A stretch of DNA of 28,093 nt from Endobugula sp047636495 (GTDB lineage: Bacteria; Pseudomonadota; Gammaproteobacteria; Pseudomonadales; Cellvibrionaceae). Positions 15,758 to 23,257 of the stretch are shown here, one piece after another. The translations under genes were made by a program, and so were the position numbers. Location of the stretch: assembly GCA_047636495.1 (NCBI GenBank), contig JBLILH010000035.1:1-28093 (forward strand), given 5' to 3'. The stretch's first letter is position 1. Each line of letters opens with the position of its first letter. The notes beneath the pieces are model-generated. The model saw only the letters and a program-made list of their open reading frames with translations, was not told the origin of the DNA and did no database searches.

Positions 15758-16840
15758 ATGAACCCGTCTATTTTAGAAAAGCTCGATTTATTACAAGAAC
15801 GTTATGTTGAAGTGGGGGCGTTATTAAGTGACCCAGAGACAATAGCGGACCAGAATCGCTTTCGTGGATTATCGCAAGAATATGCAGAAATTGAACCCGT
15901 TGTAGAATGTTATAGCGAGTACCGAAAAGTACTAGACAACCTAGAAGAAGCATCGGTGCTATTAAAAGATAGCGATCCTGATATGCGAGCAATGGGGCAA
16001 GAGGAATTGAAATCGGCAGAAATGCAGCGTGCACCTTTAGAAGTCGACTTGCAAAAACTATTGCTGCCTAAAGATCCAAACGATGACAAAAATGTTTTTT
16101 TAGAAATTCGTGCAGGTACCGGTGGCGATGAAGCCGCTATTTTTGTGGGTGACTTGTTTCGTATGTATAGCAAATACGCGGAGAAACGCCGTTGGCAAGT
16201 AGAGATTGTTAATGAAAGTCGTAGTGAGCAAGGTGGTTACAAAGAAGTGATCGCGCGTATTGTTGGACAGGGCGTGTATTCACAATTAAAGTTTGAATCG
16301 GGTGCCCATCGAGTGCAACGCGTACCTGAAACTGAATCGCAAGGTCGGGTGCATACCTCGGCCTGTACTGTTGCCATTATGCCTGAGGCCGATGCGCAAG
16401 CAGAAATTGCTATCAATAAGGCTGATCTACGCGTCGACACCTATCGTGCCAGCGGTGCGGGTGGGCAGCATGTAAACAAAACGGATTCTGCTATTCGTTT
16501 AACGCATCTTCCGACGGGTGTAGTGGTCGAGTGCCAAGACGAGCGCTCGCAACATAAAAATCGCGCTCGTGCGATGTCGTTATTGGCCGCACGTTTACAA
16601 AACGCCCAAGACGAGGTCGCTGCAAAAGAAATGGCCGACGAACGCAAAAACTTAGTGGGTAGTGGTGATCGTTCGGAACGTATTCGCACCTATAATTACC
16701 CCCAAGGCCGAGTGACAGATCACCGAATTAATTTGACCTTATATCGTTTGAGCGAAGTGATGGAAGGTGATCTGGATGAAGTCGTTCAACCATTAGTGAA
16801 TGAACACCAAGCCGATCAGTTGGCTGCGCTTTCTTCTTAA
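15758..16840 (+). CDS. prfA: Peptide chain release factor 1
   Basis: This 360-residue protein recognises UAA and UAG stop codons and triggers hydrolysis of peptidyl-tRNA. The codon-recognition tripeptide region reads P190ET192 in RVPETESQGRVHTS (PxT type). The GGQ motif is at 235-237 in YRASGAGGQHVNKTDSA, and its Gln is the expected target of the neighbouring PrmC. Length equals the E. coli protein. It lies 110 bases after hemA. The ribosome binding site is weak, the bases before the ATG being AT-rich. Confidence 0.97.
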   Translation: MNPSILEKLDLLQERYVEVGALLSDPETIADQNRFRGLSQEYAEIEPVVECYSEYRKVLDNLEEASVLLKDSDPDMRAMGQEELKSAEMQRAPLEVDLQKLLLPKDPNDDKNVFLEIRAGTGGDEAAIFVGDLFRMYSKYAEKRRWQVEIVNESRSEQGGYKEVIARIVGQGVYSQLKFESGAHRVQRVPETESQGRVHTSACTVAIMPEADAQAEIAINKADLRVDTYRASGAGGQHVNKTDSAIRLTHLPTGVVVECQDERSQHKNRARAMSLLAARLQNAQDEVAAKEMADERKNLVGSGDRSERIRTYNYPQGRVTDHRINLTLYRLSEVMEGDLDEVVQPLVNEHQADQLAALSS

Positions 16841-16918
16841 CAATCTTCGTGATGACGTCTTAAATGGTATTCGTAATGTCATTAAGATAGTTATAAAGCA
16901 TTGCTTATAGGGGCAGTC

Positions 16919-17845
16919 ATGCAAACTATCACCGATAATTTACAACAGAGTCGATACTTAGCCGATGTGTCCGATAGTGCGCGTTTAGATGTTGAGCTAT
17001 TACTGGCGAAGGCGCTAAATAAAAACCGTACCTACTTATATACATGGCCAGAAAAAACCCTAACTGCAGGGCAGCAACAACAATTTAACGCTTACATGCA
17101 ACAGCGCATTAACGGAGAACCGATTGCTTATATAGTGGGTGAAAAAGAATTTTGGTCGCTGATGTTATCCGTTAACCACAGCACGTTGATCCCTCGTCCC
17201 GATACCGAAATTATTGTGGAAGCTGCTCTCGAATTATTTGCTGATGATGCGCCTAGTTGTCAGCGACAGGTGATTGATTTGGGCACAGGAACCGGTGCTA
17301 TTGCTCTTGCTTTAGCCAGCGAAAAGCCTAAATGGAAAATCATTGCAGCTGATAATAGTCGTGAGGCTTGTGATTTGGCAGAACATAATCGACTGCGTCA
17401 TCAGCTCAATAATGTCACTGTTATTTATTCTGATTGGTTGAATTCCATCGCTGTGACAGAAGTAGATATGATCGTTAGCAACCCACCTTATATCGCAGAA
17501 AACGATCCGCATTTATTACAGGGCGGTGTTCGCTATGAACCCCGAACGGCGCTGACGGCTAAAAATAATGGCTTAGCGGATATTGAAAAAATAGCCCAAC
17601 AGTCACGCGACATATTATTCGCCTCAGGATGGCTATTAATAGAACACGGTTATCAGCAGGGCGGTAAGGTGCTTGCAATCTTAGAGGCCAACGAATATGC
17701 CCACTGTCGAACCATTAAAGATTTAGCCGGGCAGCCGCGAGCGACTTTCGGTCAAAAAACTGATCAAGCTGTCATGATTAAAGAGGCCGCTAAAAAGACG
17801 ACCCTGAATTCGACTAAGAGCGCGACTCACGGAAACAAAGCGTAA
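16919..17845 (+). CDS. prmC: Release factor N5-glutamine methyltransferase PrmC
   Basis: This 308-residue SAM-dependent enzyme methylates the GGQ glutamine of release factors. It has an N-terminal helical substrate-recognition domain, RPDTEIIVEAAL, the SAM-binding VIDLGTGTGAIALALA (about 118-133) and the catalytic NPPY at 188-191 in MIVSNPPYIAEND. EHGYQQG near the C-terminus is also typical. The ATG at 16919 has TAGGGGCAG just upstream and is chosen over a TTG at 16901. A hydrophilic tail of about 20 residues (KKTTLNSTKSATHGNKA) is longer than usual. Its stop overlaps the moeB start by one base. Confidence 0.95.
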   Translation: MQTITDNLQQSRYLADVSDSARLDVELLLAKALNKNRTYLYTWPEKTLTAGQQQQFNAYMQQRINGEPIAYIVGEKEFWSLMLSVNHSTLIPRPDTEIIVEAALELFADDAPSCQRQVIDLGTGTGAIALALASEKPKWKIIAADNSREACDLAEHNRLRHQLNNVTVIYSDWLNSIAVTEVDMIVSNPPYIAENDPHLLQGGVRYEPRTALTAKNNGLADIEKIAQQSRDILFASGWLLIEHGYQQGGKVLAILEANEYAHCRTIKDLAGQPRATFGQKTDQAVMIKEAAKKTTLNSTKSATHGNKA

Positions 17846-18657
17846 TGACCATGAATGATAATGAGCTACTTCGGTACAGTCGTCATATACTGTTGCCCGA
17901 TATCGATATTGCAGGACAAGAGCGATTAGCGCAGTCCCGCGTACTCATAGTTGGTTTGGGTGGTCTAGGAAGCCCAGTTGCCATGTACTTAGCGGCATCG
18001 GGTGTAGGGCATCTTTGTTTGGTTGACTTCGACAAAGTAGATATCTCTAACTTGCAGCGACAAGTGGTGCATACACAATCAAGCATAGGGATCAATAAGG
18101 CCGAATCGGCTCGAGACGCTTTGTTAGCACTTAATGACAATATAACCGTCGATACAGTGACGGAAAAAGTCGCATCGACAGCCTGGGATGCGCTTATTGA
18201 GTCGTTCGACGTGGTGGTTGATTGCACCGATAATTTTGACACCCGTTTTGCCATCAATGCAGCATGTTATCGTCAAAAAATCGTATTGGTATCGGGTGCA
18301 ACGATTCGATTTGAGGGCCAATTGTCAGTATTTAACCCCAGAGATCCAGCATCTCCATGTTATCAATGTTTATATAGCCCAGATATCAGCGAGTCGTTGA
18401 GCTGTTCTGAGGCAGGGGTGTTATCACCATTAGTCGGTGTGGTGGGTAGTTTGCAAGCGCTTGAAGTGGTTAAATGGATTAGCGGTGTAGGCAATTCTTT
18501 AGTCGGGCGATTGCTATTGTTTGATGCGAAAGCCCATCAGTGGCGAGAGTTAACGTTACCTAAAGATCCTCATTGCCATGTATGTTCTGCGGCGAATAGA
18601 ATGAAGCCAAGAGCTAAGAGTAATAATAACAATTCTATAGGAAGTCAATCGTTATGA
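17845..18657 (+). CDS. moeB: Molybdopterin-synthase adenylyltransferase MoeB (ThiF/E1-like)
   Basis: This 270-residue protein adenylates the C-terminal glycine of a ubiquitin-like sulphur carrier (MoaD, possibly ThiS) with ATP. The Rossmann loop is G37LGGLGSP44, the substrate region is ISNLQRQVVH, and DCTDN lies at about 126-130. Zinc-binding pairs CYQC (172-175) and CHVC (244-247) are intact, and C187 lies in the flexible region. In Pseudomonas the gene at this place is moeB, which favours MoeB over ThiF, but the two cannot be separated with certainty. The 23-residue Asn/Ser-rich tail after CHVC is unusual. The ATG overlaps the prmC stop (TAATG). Confidence 0.9.
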   Translation: MTMNDNELLRYSRHILLPDIDIAGQERLAQSRVLIVGLGGLGSPVAMYLAASGVGHLCLVDFDKVDISNLQRQVVHTQSSIGINKAESARDALLALNDNITVDTVTEKVASTAWDALIESFDVVVDCTDNFDTRFAINAACYRQKIVLVSGATIRFEGQLSVFNPRDPASPCYQCLYSPDISESLSCSEAGVLSPLVGVVGSLQALEVVKWISGVGNSLVGRLLLFDAKAHQWRELTLPKDPHCHVCSAANRMKPRAKSNNNNSIGSQSL

Positions 18658-18995
18658 TGGATCTATTTAATACGCTAGGGCGCAAACGAGAAAAAGGTTT
18701 TATCGTTACTTGTGAAGCGCTAACACGGGAACATGTTGATACTGTTGAAAAAGCTGAAGCGTGTCGTCGACAGCTGCACCGGAACGGTGTGACGTATGTG
18801 AGTTTTGTTTTGTTGGTGGGCTTGTCATTAGCAATGTTACTTTCTTCATTTACCTTACCGGTATTGGTCGGTATGACGATTCTGTTGTTATATATCATTA
18901 CATCGACATATCGTGCGAAGCAACACGTGCTGCGGTATATCAAGGACATACTTAATCGCGATGAAGGTGATGCGAATGCTGATCTTCATCGCTAG
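18654..18995 (+). CDS. Small two-helix inner-membrane protein of unknown function
   Basis: This 113-residue protein has a hydrophilic N-terminal region of about 45 residues, then two adjacent hydrophobic helices (about 47-65 and 67-87, VTYVSFVLLVGLSLAMLL and PVLVGMTILLLYIITS) and a basic then acidic cytoplasmic tail. Family not recognised. The start overlaps the moeB stop (ATGA at 18654), or uses a second ATG at 18657. An AGGAAG ribosome binding site lies inside the end of moeB, which points to translational coupling and supports a real gene. It occupies the place where murI sits in Pseudomonas. Confidence 0.7.
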   Translation: MMDLFNTLGRKREKGFIVTCEALTREHVDTVEKAEACRRQLHRNGVTYVSFVLLVGLSLAMLLSSFTLPVLVGMTILLLYIITSTYRAKQHVLRYIKDILNRDEGDANADLHR

Positions 18996-19049
18996 GACGT
19001 GCATACCTTCATTGCCGTCAGAATGGAGACAATGGTTAAAGATGACTCG

Positions 19050-19058
19050 TGCTATACT
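19050..19058 (+). promoter_or_regulatory. Extended -10 promoter candidate for rhlB
   Basis: TGCTATACT at 19050-19058 joins a TG dinucleotide to the near-consensus hexamer TATACT. It lies 94 bases before the rhlB TTG start. No good -35 is visible. Confidence 0.4.
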
Positions 19059-19151
19059 CACTGAAAAGTTTACGAAGACCCATATATATTTTCGCATCGT
19101 ACACCGCTAGATATATAACCACTCAACACATATCATTATTAGGTACCCCGC

Positions 19152-20525
19152 TTGTTTAAAAAACTGTTTAGTAAAGCTACGTCTTCTCCTGCATCGGACA
19201 CTAAGTTTGACAGTAAGTCTGACAATAAGAACCCCTCTTCTGCAGCGTCTACACAGCAGAAAAAGAGTAACGGTACAGTTAAAAAGTCACCTCGTTCACG
19301 AAAACCCAATAAAGTTAAGCAGCCTGATTGGGATATCAGCCAATTTGCTGTGCCAGAAGTCAAAGGTAAAACTCGCTTTCACGATTTAGGTCTAGAGCCC
19401 TCTCTAATGCATGCTATTGCTGATTTAGGCTTTGAGTATTGCTCACCTATACAAGCACAATCGTTACCGAACACTTTAAATGGTCACGATATGCTGGGTA
19501 AGGCGCAAACAGGTACGGGTAAAACAGCCGCGTTTCTTACGGCGATTATCGACGATCTACTTAAAAATCCACTGGAAGGTGAGCGTTATGCGGGTGAGGC
19601 ACGCACGCTGATTATTGCGCCGACTCGTGAGTTAGTCGTGCAGATCGCTGAAGATGCAAAATTATTAGTAAAACATACCGACTTAACCGTGCATACGCTC
19701 GTGGGCGGTATGGACTACGCCAAACAGCAACAAAAAGTACGTAATCAGTTTGTCGACATTCTAGTCGCAACACCGGGACGTTTGCTTGATTTTGCCAGCA
19801 ACAAAGATGTGCATTTAGATCAGGTTGAAATCTTGGTGTTAGATGAAGCTGATCGAATGCTAGATATGGGTTTTATTCCTCAGGTGCGACGTATTGTGCG
19901 CTTGACTCCGCGTTGTGAAAATCGCCAAACTTTATTCTTCTCTGCGACCTTTACTGATGATGTTATGCGTCTCGCCGAGCAGTGGACGCAAAACCCGTGT
20001 TCAGTAGAGATCGAGCCAGAAAATGTAGCGACAGATACCGTAGAGCAGCATGTGTATCTAGTGTCTTCGAATGAAAAGTACAAGTTGTTAACTAACTTGG
20101 CGCGCCAGCCTCACGTAGAAAGCCTTATCGTATTCGGTAATCGTAGAGATGAATGCCGTCGCCTTCAGGAACAGTTGGTTAAGCACGGTTTTTCTGCCGG
20201 CTTGCTTTCGGGTGAAGTAGCGCAAAACAAGCGTATTAAAACCCTCGATGGATTTAAGTCAGGTAAGATAAAAATCTTAGTGGCCACCGATGTGGCAGGC
20301 CGTGGTATTCATATCGACAACATTAGCCACGTGGTCAATTTCAGCTTACCAGAAGAGCCCGAAGATTATGTGCACCGTATAGGACGTACAGGACGAGCGG
20401 GTAAAAAAGGGGTGTCTATTAGCTTTGCTTGCGAAGACGATGCATTCTTATTGCCTGCCATTGAAACTTTGTTAGGCAAGAAGCTCAACTGTGAGCAGCC
20501 GCCTGAATACTTGTTGTCGAAGTAA
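19152..20525 (+). CDS. rhlB: DEAD-box ATP-dependent RNA helicase, RhlB type
   Basis: This 457-residue cytoplasmic helicase has a basic, low-complexity N-terminal extension (1-70, rich in Ser, Lys and Asn). The Q motif is around FHDLGLEPSLMHAI. Motif I is AQTGTGKT (118-125), followed by PTREL, TPGR, DEAD (231-234), SAT and the motif V/VI region (VATDVAGRGIHID, HRIGRTGRAG). The core resembles the Pseudomonas RhlB type (FHD...LMHAIxDLGF.YCTPIQAQ). RhlB helps the RNA degradosome unwind RNA for decay. The start is TTG at 19152, with AGG nine bases upstream; no ATG lies near, and MFKKLFSK is a plausible N-terminus. RhlB is favoured over RhlE by the core and the short C-terminus. Confidence 0.85.
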   Translation: MFKKLFSKATSSPASDTKFDSKSDNKNPSSAASTQQKKSNGTVKKSPRSRKPNKVKQPDWDISQFAVPEVKGKTRFHDLGLEPSLMHAIADLGFEYCSPIQAQSLPNTLNGHDMLGKAQTGTGKTAAFLTAIIDDLLKNPLEGERYAGEARTLIIAPTRELVVQIAEDAKLLVKHTDLTVHTLVGGMDYAKQQQKVRNQFVDILVATPGRLLDFASNKDVHLDQVEILVLDEADRMLDMGFIPQVRRIVRLTPRCENRQTLFFSATFTDDVMRLAEQWTQNPCSVEIEPENVATDTVEQHVYLVSSNEKYKLLTNLARQPHVESLIVFGNRRDECRRLQEQLVKHGFSAGLLSGEVAQNKRIKTLDGFKSGKIKILVATDVAGRGIHIDNISHVVNFSLPEEPEDYVHRIGRTGRAGKKGVSISFACEDDAFLLPAIETLLGKKLNCEQPPEYLLSK

Positions 20526-20575
20526 CTTAATGGATACCGTTAGTTAGCGCGAGTATCCCCATTATCCTTAATGTA

Positions 20576-20598
20576 AAAGGTGTGTTTGACGCACCTTT
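20576..20598 (+). terminator. Weak terminator-like hairpin after rhlB
   Basis: AAAGGTGTG pairs with CGCACCTTT (9 bp, one G-U) over the loop TTTGA, 50 bases beyond the rhlB stop. The hairpin is followed by ACG rather than a U-run, so termination would rely on the U-rich 3' arm or on Rho. Confidence 0.35.
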
Positions 20599-20778
20599 AC
20601 GTTGGGAAAGACCTGTATCTAATTGTTACTCTCTAGTCGTTAATCATCCAGTATTTATAGAAATGTATTCATCACACCAGCCAAACTCTCCTGTTTCATT
20701 ATTTCATGGCTTGTTTATTAGCCTATATTACAACTTTGACTACACTTGATAGGATGCCAGCCTGATTAGGATAATATA

Positions 20779-22074
20779 GTGAACAGTCCTGTAAATAAAA
20801 GTACCGCAAATAACATACTTGTGGTCGAAGATAGTCTTCTTGTCGCAAAAATCCTTCTGCATCTTATGCAGCAGGAATTGGATTTTAATATTCTATTAGC
20901 GACCACTTTTGCGCAAGCAAAACAGTTATATGAACAGCATAAGGGCGATATATTCGCAGCCTTAGTGGATCTCAATTTACCGGATGCGCCTGATGGTGAA
21001 GTCGTTGATTACACTTTAGCATGTAAAATTCCTACGGTGGTGTTAACCGGTTCTATTGATAACGCTCGCAGAGAAAAATTACTGTCTAAGGGTATTGTCG
21101 ATTACGTGACCAAAGAGGGTAAATATTCTTATCAGTATGCGGTAAAAACGATTCAACGTTTACAAAAAAACCAATATATTAAGGTCATGGTAGTAGAAGA
21201 CTCGACGACTATGCGCAAGCATATCGTGAATTTATTATCGCGGCATCAATTTGAAATATATCAAGCTGTCGACGGTATCGATGCCATCAAAGTTATTTTA
21301 CAACATCCAGATATTCAACTATTAATCACCGATTACAATATGCCCAACATGGATGGCTTTGAACTGGTGAAAAACTTACGCAGTAAGTATGAGAAGTTTG
21401 ATTTAGTGATTATCGGATTATCTGCCGAAGGTGACAATGGATTATCAGCCAAGTTGATTAAAACGGGTGCCAACGATTTTTTACGCAAACCGTTTAACCC
21501 CGAAGAGTTTTACTGTCGGATTAATCATAATATTGAATCACTCGATCTTATAGCGCAAATTCGAGACTCAGCGAATCGTGATTATGTCTCGGGTCTTTAC
21601 AGTCGACGTTACTTCTTCGAAAAAAGTGAGATGCAGCGTGAAAAATCTCAGGCTAGTGGTTCTCCATTATCACTGGCGATTATTAGTATTGATGATTTTA
21701 AATTAGTGAACGATAACTACGGACCCAAAATTGGAGATAGTATACTCAAGCAATTTTCCTCGCTTATCGAAAAAGCCTTATCTCGATTTGTAATAGCACG
21801 CTCATCAGGTAAAGAGTTTTATTGTCTGATGAGCGGCTTATCTAACGATAAAGCGGTCACCTTGCTTGAGCAGGTGCGTAAAATTGTGTCGGCAGAAGCC
21901 TTCACCACAATTGACGGAAAACTATCCTTAACGTTTAGTGCAGGGGTTTCGAATGAGATAGGTTCTTATACCAGTGATCAGGTAAGCGTTGCGGAAGCGT
22001 GTCTTCAGCGAGCTAAGCAAGCAGGTAAGGATATCGTGATGGGGGATGATGAAGGTGATGATGAGGAATATTGA
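20779..22074 (+). CDS. Response regulator with two receiver domains and a degenerate GGDEF domain
   Basis: This 431-residue cytoplasmic protein has REC1 (about 11-128, acceptor D64 in ALVDLNLPDA), REC2 (about 134-252, acceptor D185 in LLITDYNMPNMDG, K237 in RKPF) and a C-terminal GGDEF domain (about 265-425). The GGDEF domain keeps the opening DYVSGLYSRRYF, IISIDDFKLVNDNYG and TFSAGVS. However, the signature reads S343-G-K-E-F347, with Lys at the third position, and the following conserved His is Pro (NYGPKIGD). No RxxD inhibitory site is seen. It may be inactive as a diguanylate cyclase or have altered catalysis. The start is GTG at 20779 with AGGA seven bases upstream. The C-terminus is acidic (GDDEGDDEEY). 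Confidence 0.9.
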   Translation: MNSPVNKSTANNILVVEDSLLVAKILLHLMQQELDFNILLATTFAQAKQLYEQHKGDIFAALVDLNLPDAPDGEVVDYTLACKIPTVVLTGSIDNARREKLLSKGIVDYVTKEGKYSYQYAVKTIQRLQKNQYIKVMVVEDSTTMRKHIVNLLSRHQFEIYQAVDGIDAIKVILQHPDIQLLITDYNMPNMDGFELVKNLRSKYEKFDLVIIGLSAEGDNGLSAKLIKTGANDFLRKPFNPEEFYCRINHNIESLDLIAQIRDSANRDYVSGLYSRRYFFEKSEMQREKSQASGSPLSLAIISIDDFKLVNDNYGPKIGDSILKQFSSLIEKALSRFVIARSSGKEFYCLMSGLSNDKAVTLLEQVRKIVSAEAFTTIDGKLSLTFSAGVSNEIGSYTSDQVSVAEACLQRAKQAGKDIVMGDDEGDDEEY

Positions 22075-22116
22075 TAGTCATTGACCCGTATTGTCGTTAT
22101 GCGCTAGGATATTTCC

Positions 22117-22950
22117 ATGGTTAAAAAACGACATGTTATAGTCCTATTGTCCGTCATCTTATTGGTGATTGCCATTATGTTATTGATGAATCAGTTGTTT
22201 TTACCAGAGCTGTCAGAACAAGAGCCAGAACCCCCGTTAATAATAGCTCCTCAGTTAATCCTTCCTCTTGCCCCGCCCCCCTTACCCGCTTTAACCAAGG
22301 TTAAGCCGGATTCTTCCGTACAGCTAAAAGAAAAGTCAGTATCTGCCTATAAGCTTTGGACAGCAGCCGAGCTTGCTGGTAAGTCAGTTGGGCATCGTTT
22401 TTATAAAATAGGGAATAAAGGCGAAATATTGACAGGCACGTCAACTGCGTGGAATTGTGTATACGATGATTTAACGGGGTTTTTATGGGAAGTGAAAACT
22501 GCAGACGGTAGTTGGCAAGATCATGAGCATACGTATACATGGTTTCAACCTAGCCCGCAAGAAATAGAAACCTTATCATTAGTCGCCGGTAGTGATGCAA
22601 CTGAGTTGCCCTTTACTGCGGAACGAGGGAAAGCTGACGGGGGTAAATGTTATGATGTTTATTGTGATACGTATCATTATGCCCAAGCATTTAATCAATC
22701 TGAAGCGTGTGGTTCTGTTAATTGGCGCCTACCTTACGCGCACGAACTAGGCTATTTAGATCATAAAGAAAACTATTATCCGGATATTGATACAAGGTAT
22801 TTTCCGCATACAGCCGTCGCTTATTACTGGTCTAGAACCGAAACGCCTAAAATTAGTTCGCTTGCATGGGCGATCAATTTTAAAGAAGGTTTTCCTTATA
22901 TCAGCGAAAAACGCATACCTTACCGTATACGATTAGTTGCTGATGCTTAG
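22117..22950 (+). CDS. Membrane-anchored DUF1566 (Lcl C-terminal-like) domain protein
   Basis: This 277-residue protein has a basic N-terminus, one hydrophobic helix (about 6-26, VIVLLSVILLVIAIMLL) and a proline-rich linker (about 35-65, with PPLPAL). A DUF1566 domain follows, with DDLTGFLWEVKT, a Cys pair in KCYDVYCDT, WRLPYAHELGYL, YYWSRTE, AWAINFKEG and the terminal RIRLVA. DUF1566 domains occur in surface or periplasmic proteins and in adhesins. The helix lacks an obvious cleavage site, so the protein is probably anchored facing the periplasm. AGGA lies eight bases before the ATG. It follows the REC-REC-GGDEF gene by 42 bases and may share its transcript. Confidence 0.8.
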   Translation: MVKKRHVIVLLSVILLVIAIMLLMNQLFLPELSEQEPEPPLIIAPQLILPLAPPPLPALTKVKPDSSVQLKEKSVSAYKLWTAAELAGKSVGHRFYKIGNKGEILTGTSTAWNCVYDDLTGFLWEVKTADGSWQDHEHTYTWFQPSPQEIETLSLVAGSDATELPFTAERGKADGGKCYDVYCDTYHYAQAFNQSEACGSVNWRLPYAHELGYLDHKENYYPDIDTRYFPHTAVAYYWSRTETPKISSLAWAINFKEGFPYISEKRIPYRIRLVADA

Positions 22951-23040
22951 TCGCCAAGTGAAGAAATAGCCCCTTAAATGAAATGTTATATCGAGTGTGA
23001 TGCACACTTAGCTTTTAAGTTACTGGCTGTATATTTCAAC

Positions 23041-23050
23041 TGACCGGTCA
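23041..23050. promoter_or_regulatory. 10-bp perfect palindrome TGACCGGTCA
   Basis: The element is self-complementary and of a type used by TetR-family and other dimeric regulators. It lies 120 bases upstream of the zinc-operon promoter. No regulator gene is adjacent and no function can be assigned. Confidence 0.25.
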
Positions 23051-23161
23051 AAGTAGCATGGCTGAACAGCTTTATTTTCCTCCACTTCCAGCCTCCTCGT
23101 TCTCTTATTGATATATTTTTCTTGAATGACCTCATCGTCTATCCCTCTCAAAAGTATAGTC

Positions 23162-23193
23162 TTGACCCCTATTATGTTATGTTATAACATTGC
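23162..23193 (+). promoter_or_regulatory. Promoter with overlapping Zur-like operator
   Basis: A perfect 12-bp palindrome, ATGTTATAACAT (23179-23190), lies in the form GNN-palindrome-NNC (23176-23193). This matches the gammaproteobacterial Zur box pattern. TTGACC at 23162-23167 is a good -35, and a -10 (TAACAT at 23185-23190 with 17-base spacing, or TATAAC at 23183-23188) falls inside the palindrome. A repressor bound there would block RNA polymerase when zinc is plentiful. The first gene starts 65 bases downstream and is a typical Zur target. Confidence 0.75.
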
Positions 23194-23257
23194 TTTTTTA
23201 TGGGTAGATCAGCTAATACCCATAGCAAATTAATGATAATTATCCTTAGAGGGTTAT

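Larger units (their letters stand above)
22951..23257. other. Regulatory gap before the zinc operon
   Basis: These 307 bases contain a weak hairpin (22994-23008, AGTGTG-ATG-CACACT, then GCTTTT) that may end the DUF1566 transcript. They also hold an isolated 10-bp palindrome, TGACCGGTCA (23041-23050), and the promoter with the Zur-like operator (23162-23193). No ORF or RNA gene is seen. Confidence 0.6.

Noticed and set aside
18635..18949. 104-codon minus-strand open frame opposite the small membrane protein
   Set aside because: The plus-strand frame has a coupled start, a ribosome binding site and clear transmembrane helices; the antisense frame has none of these.
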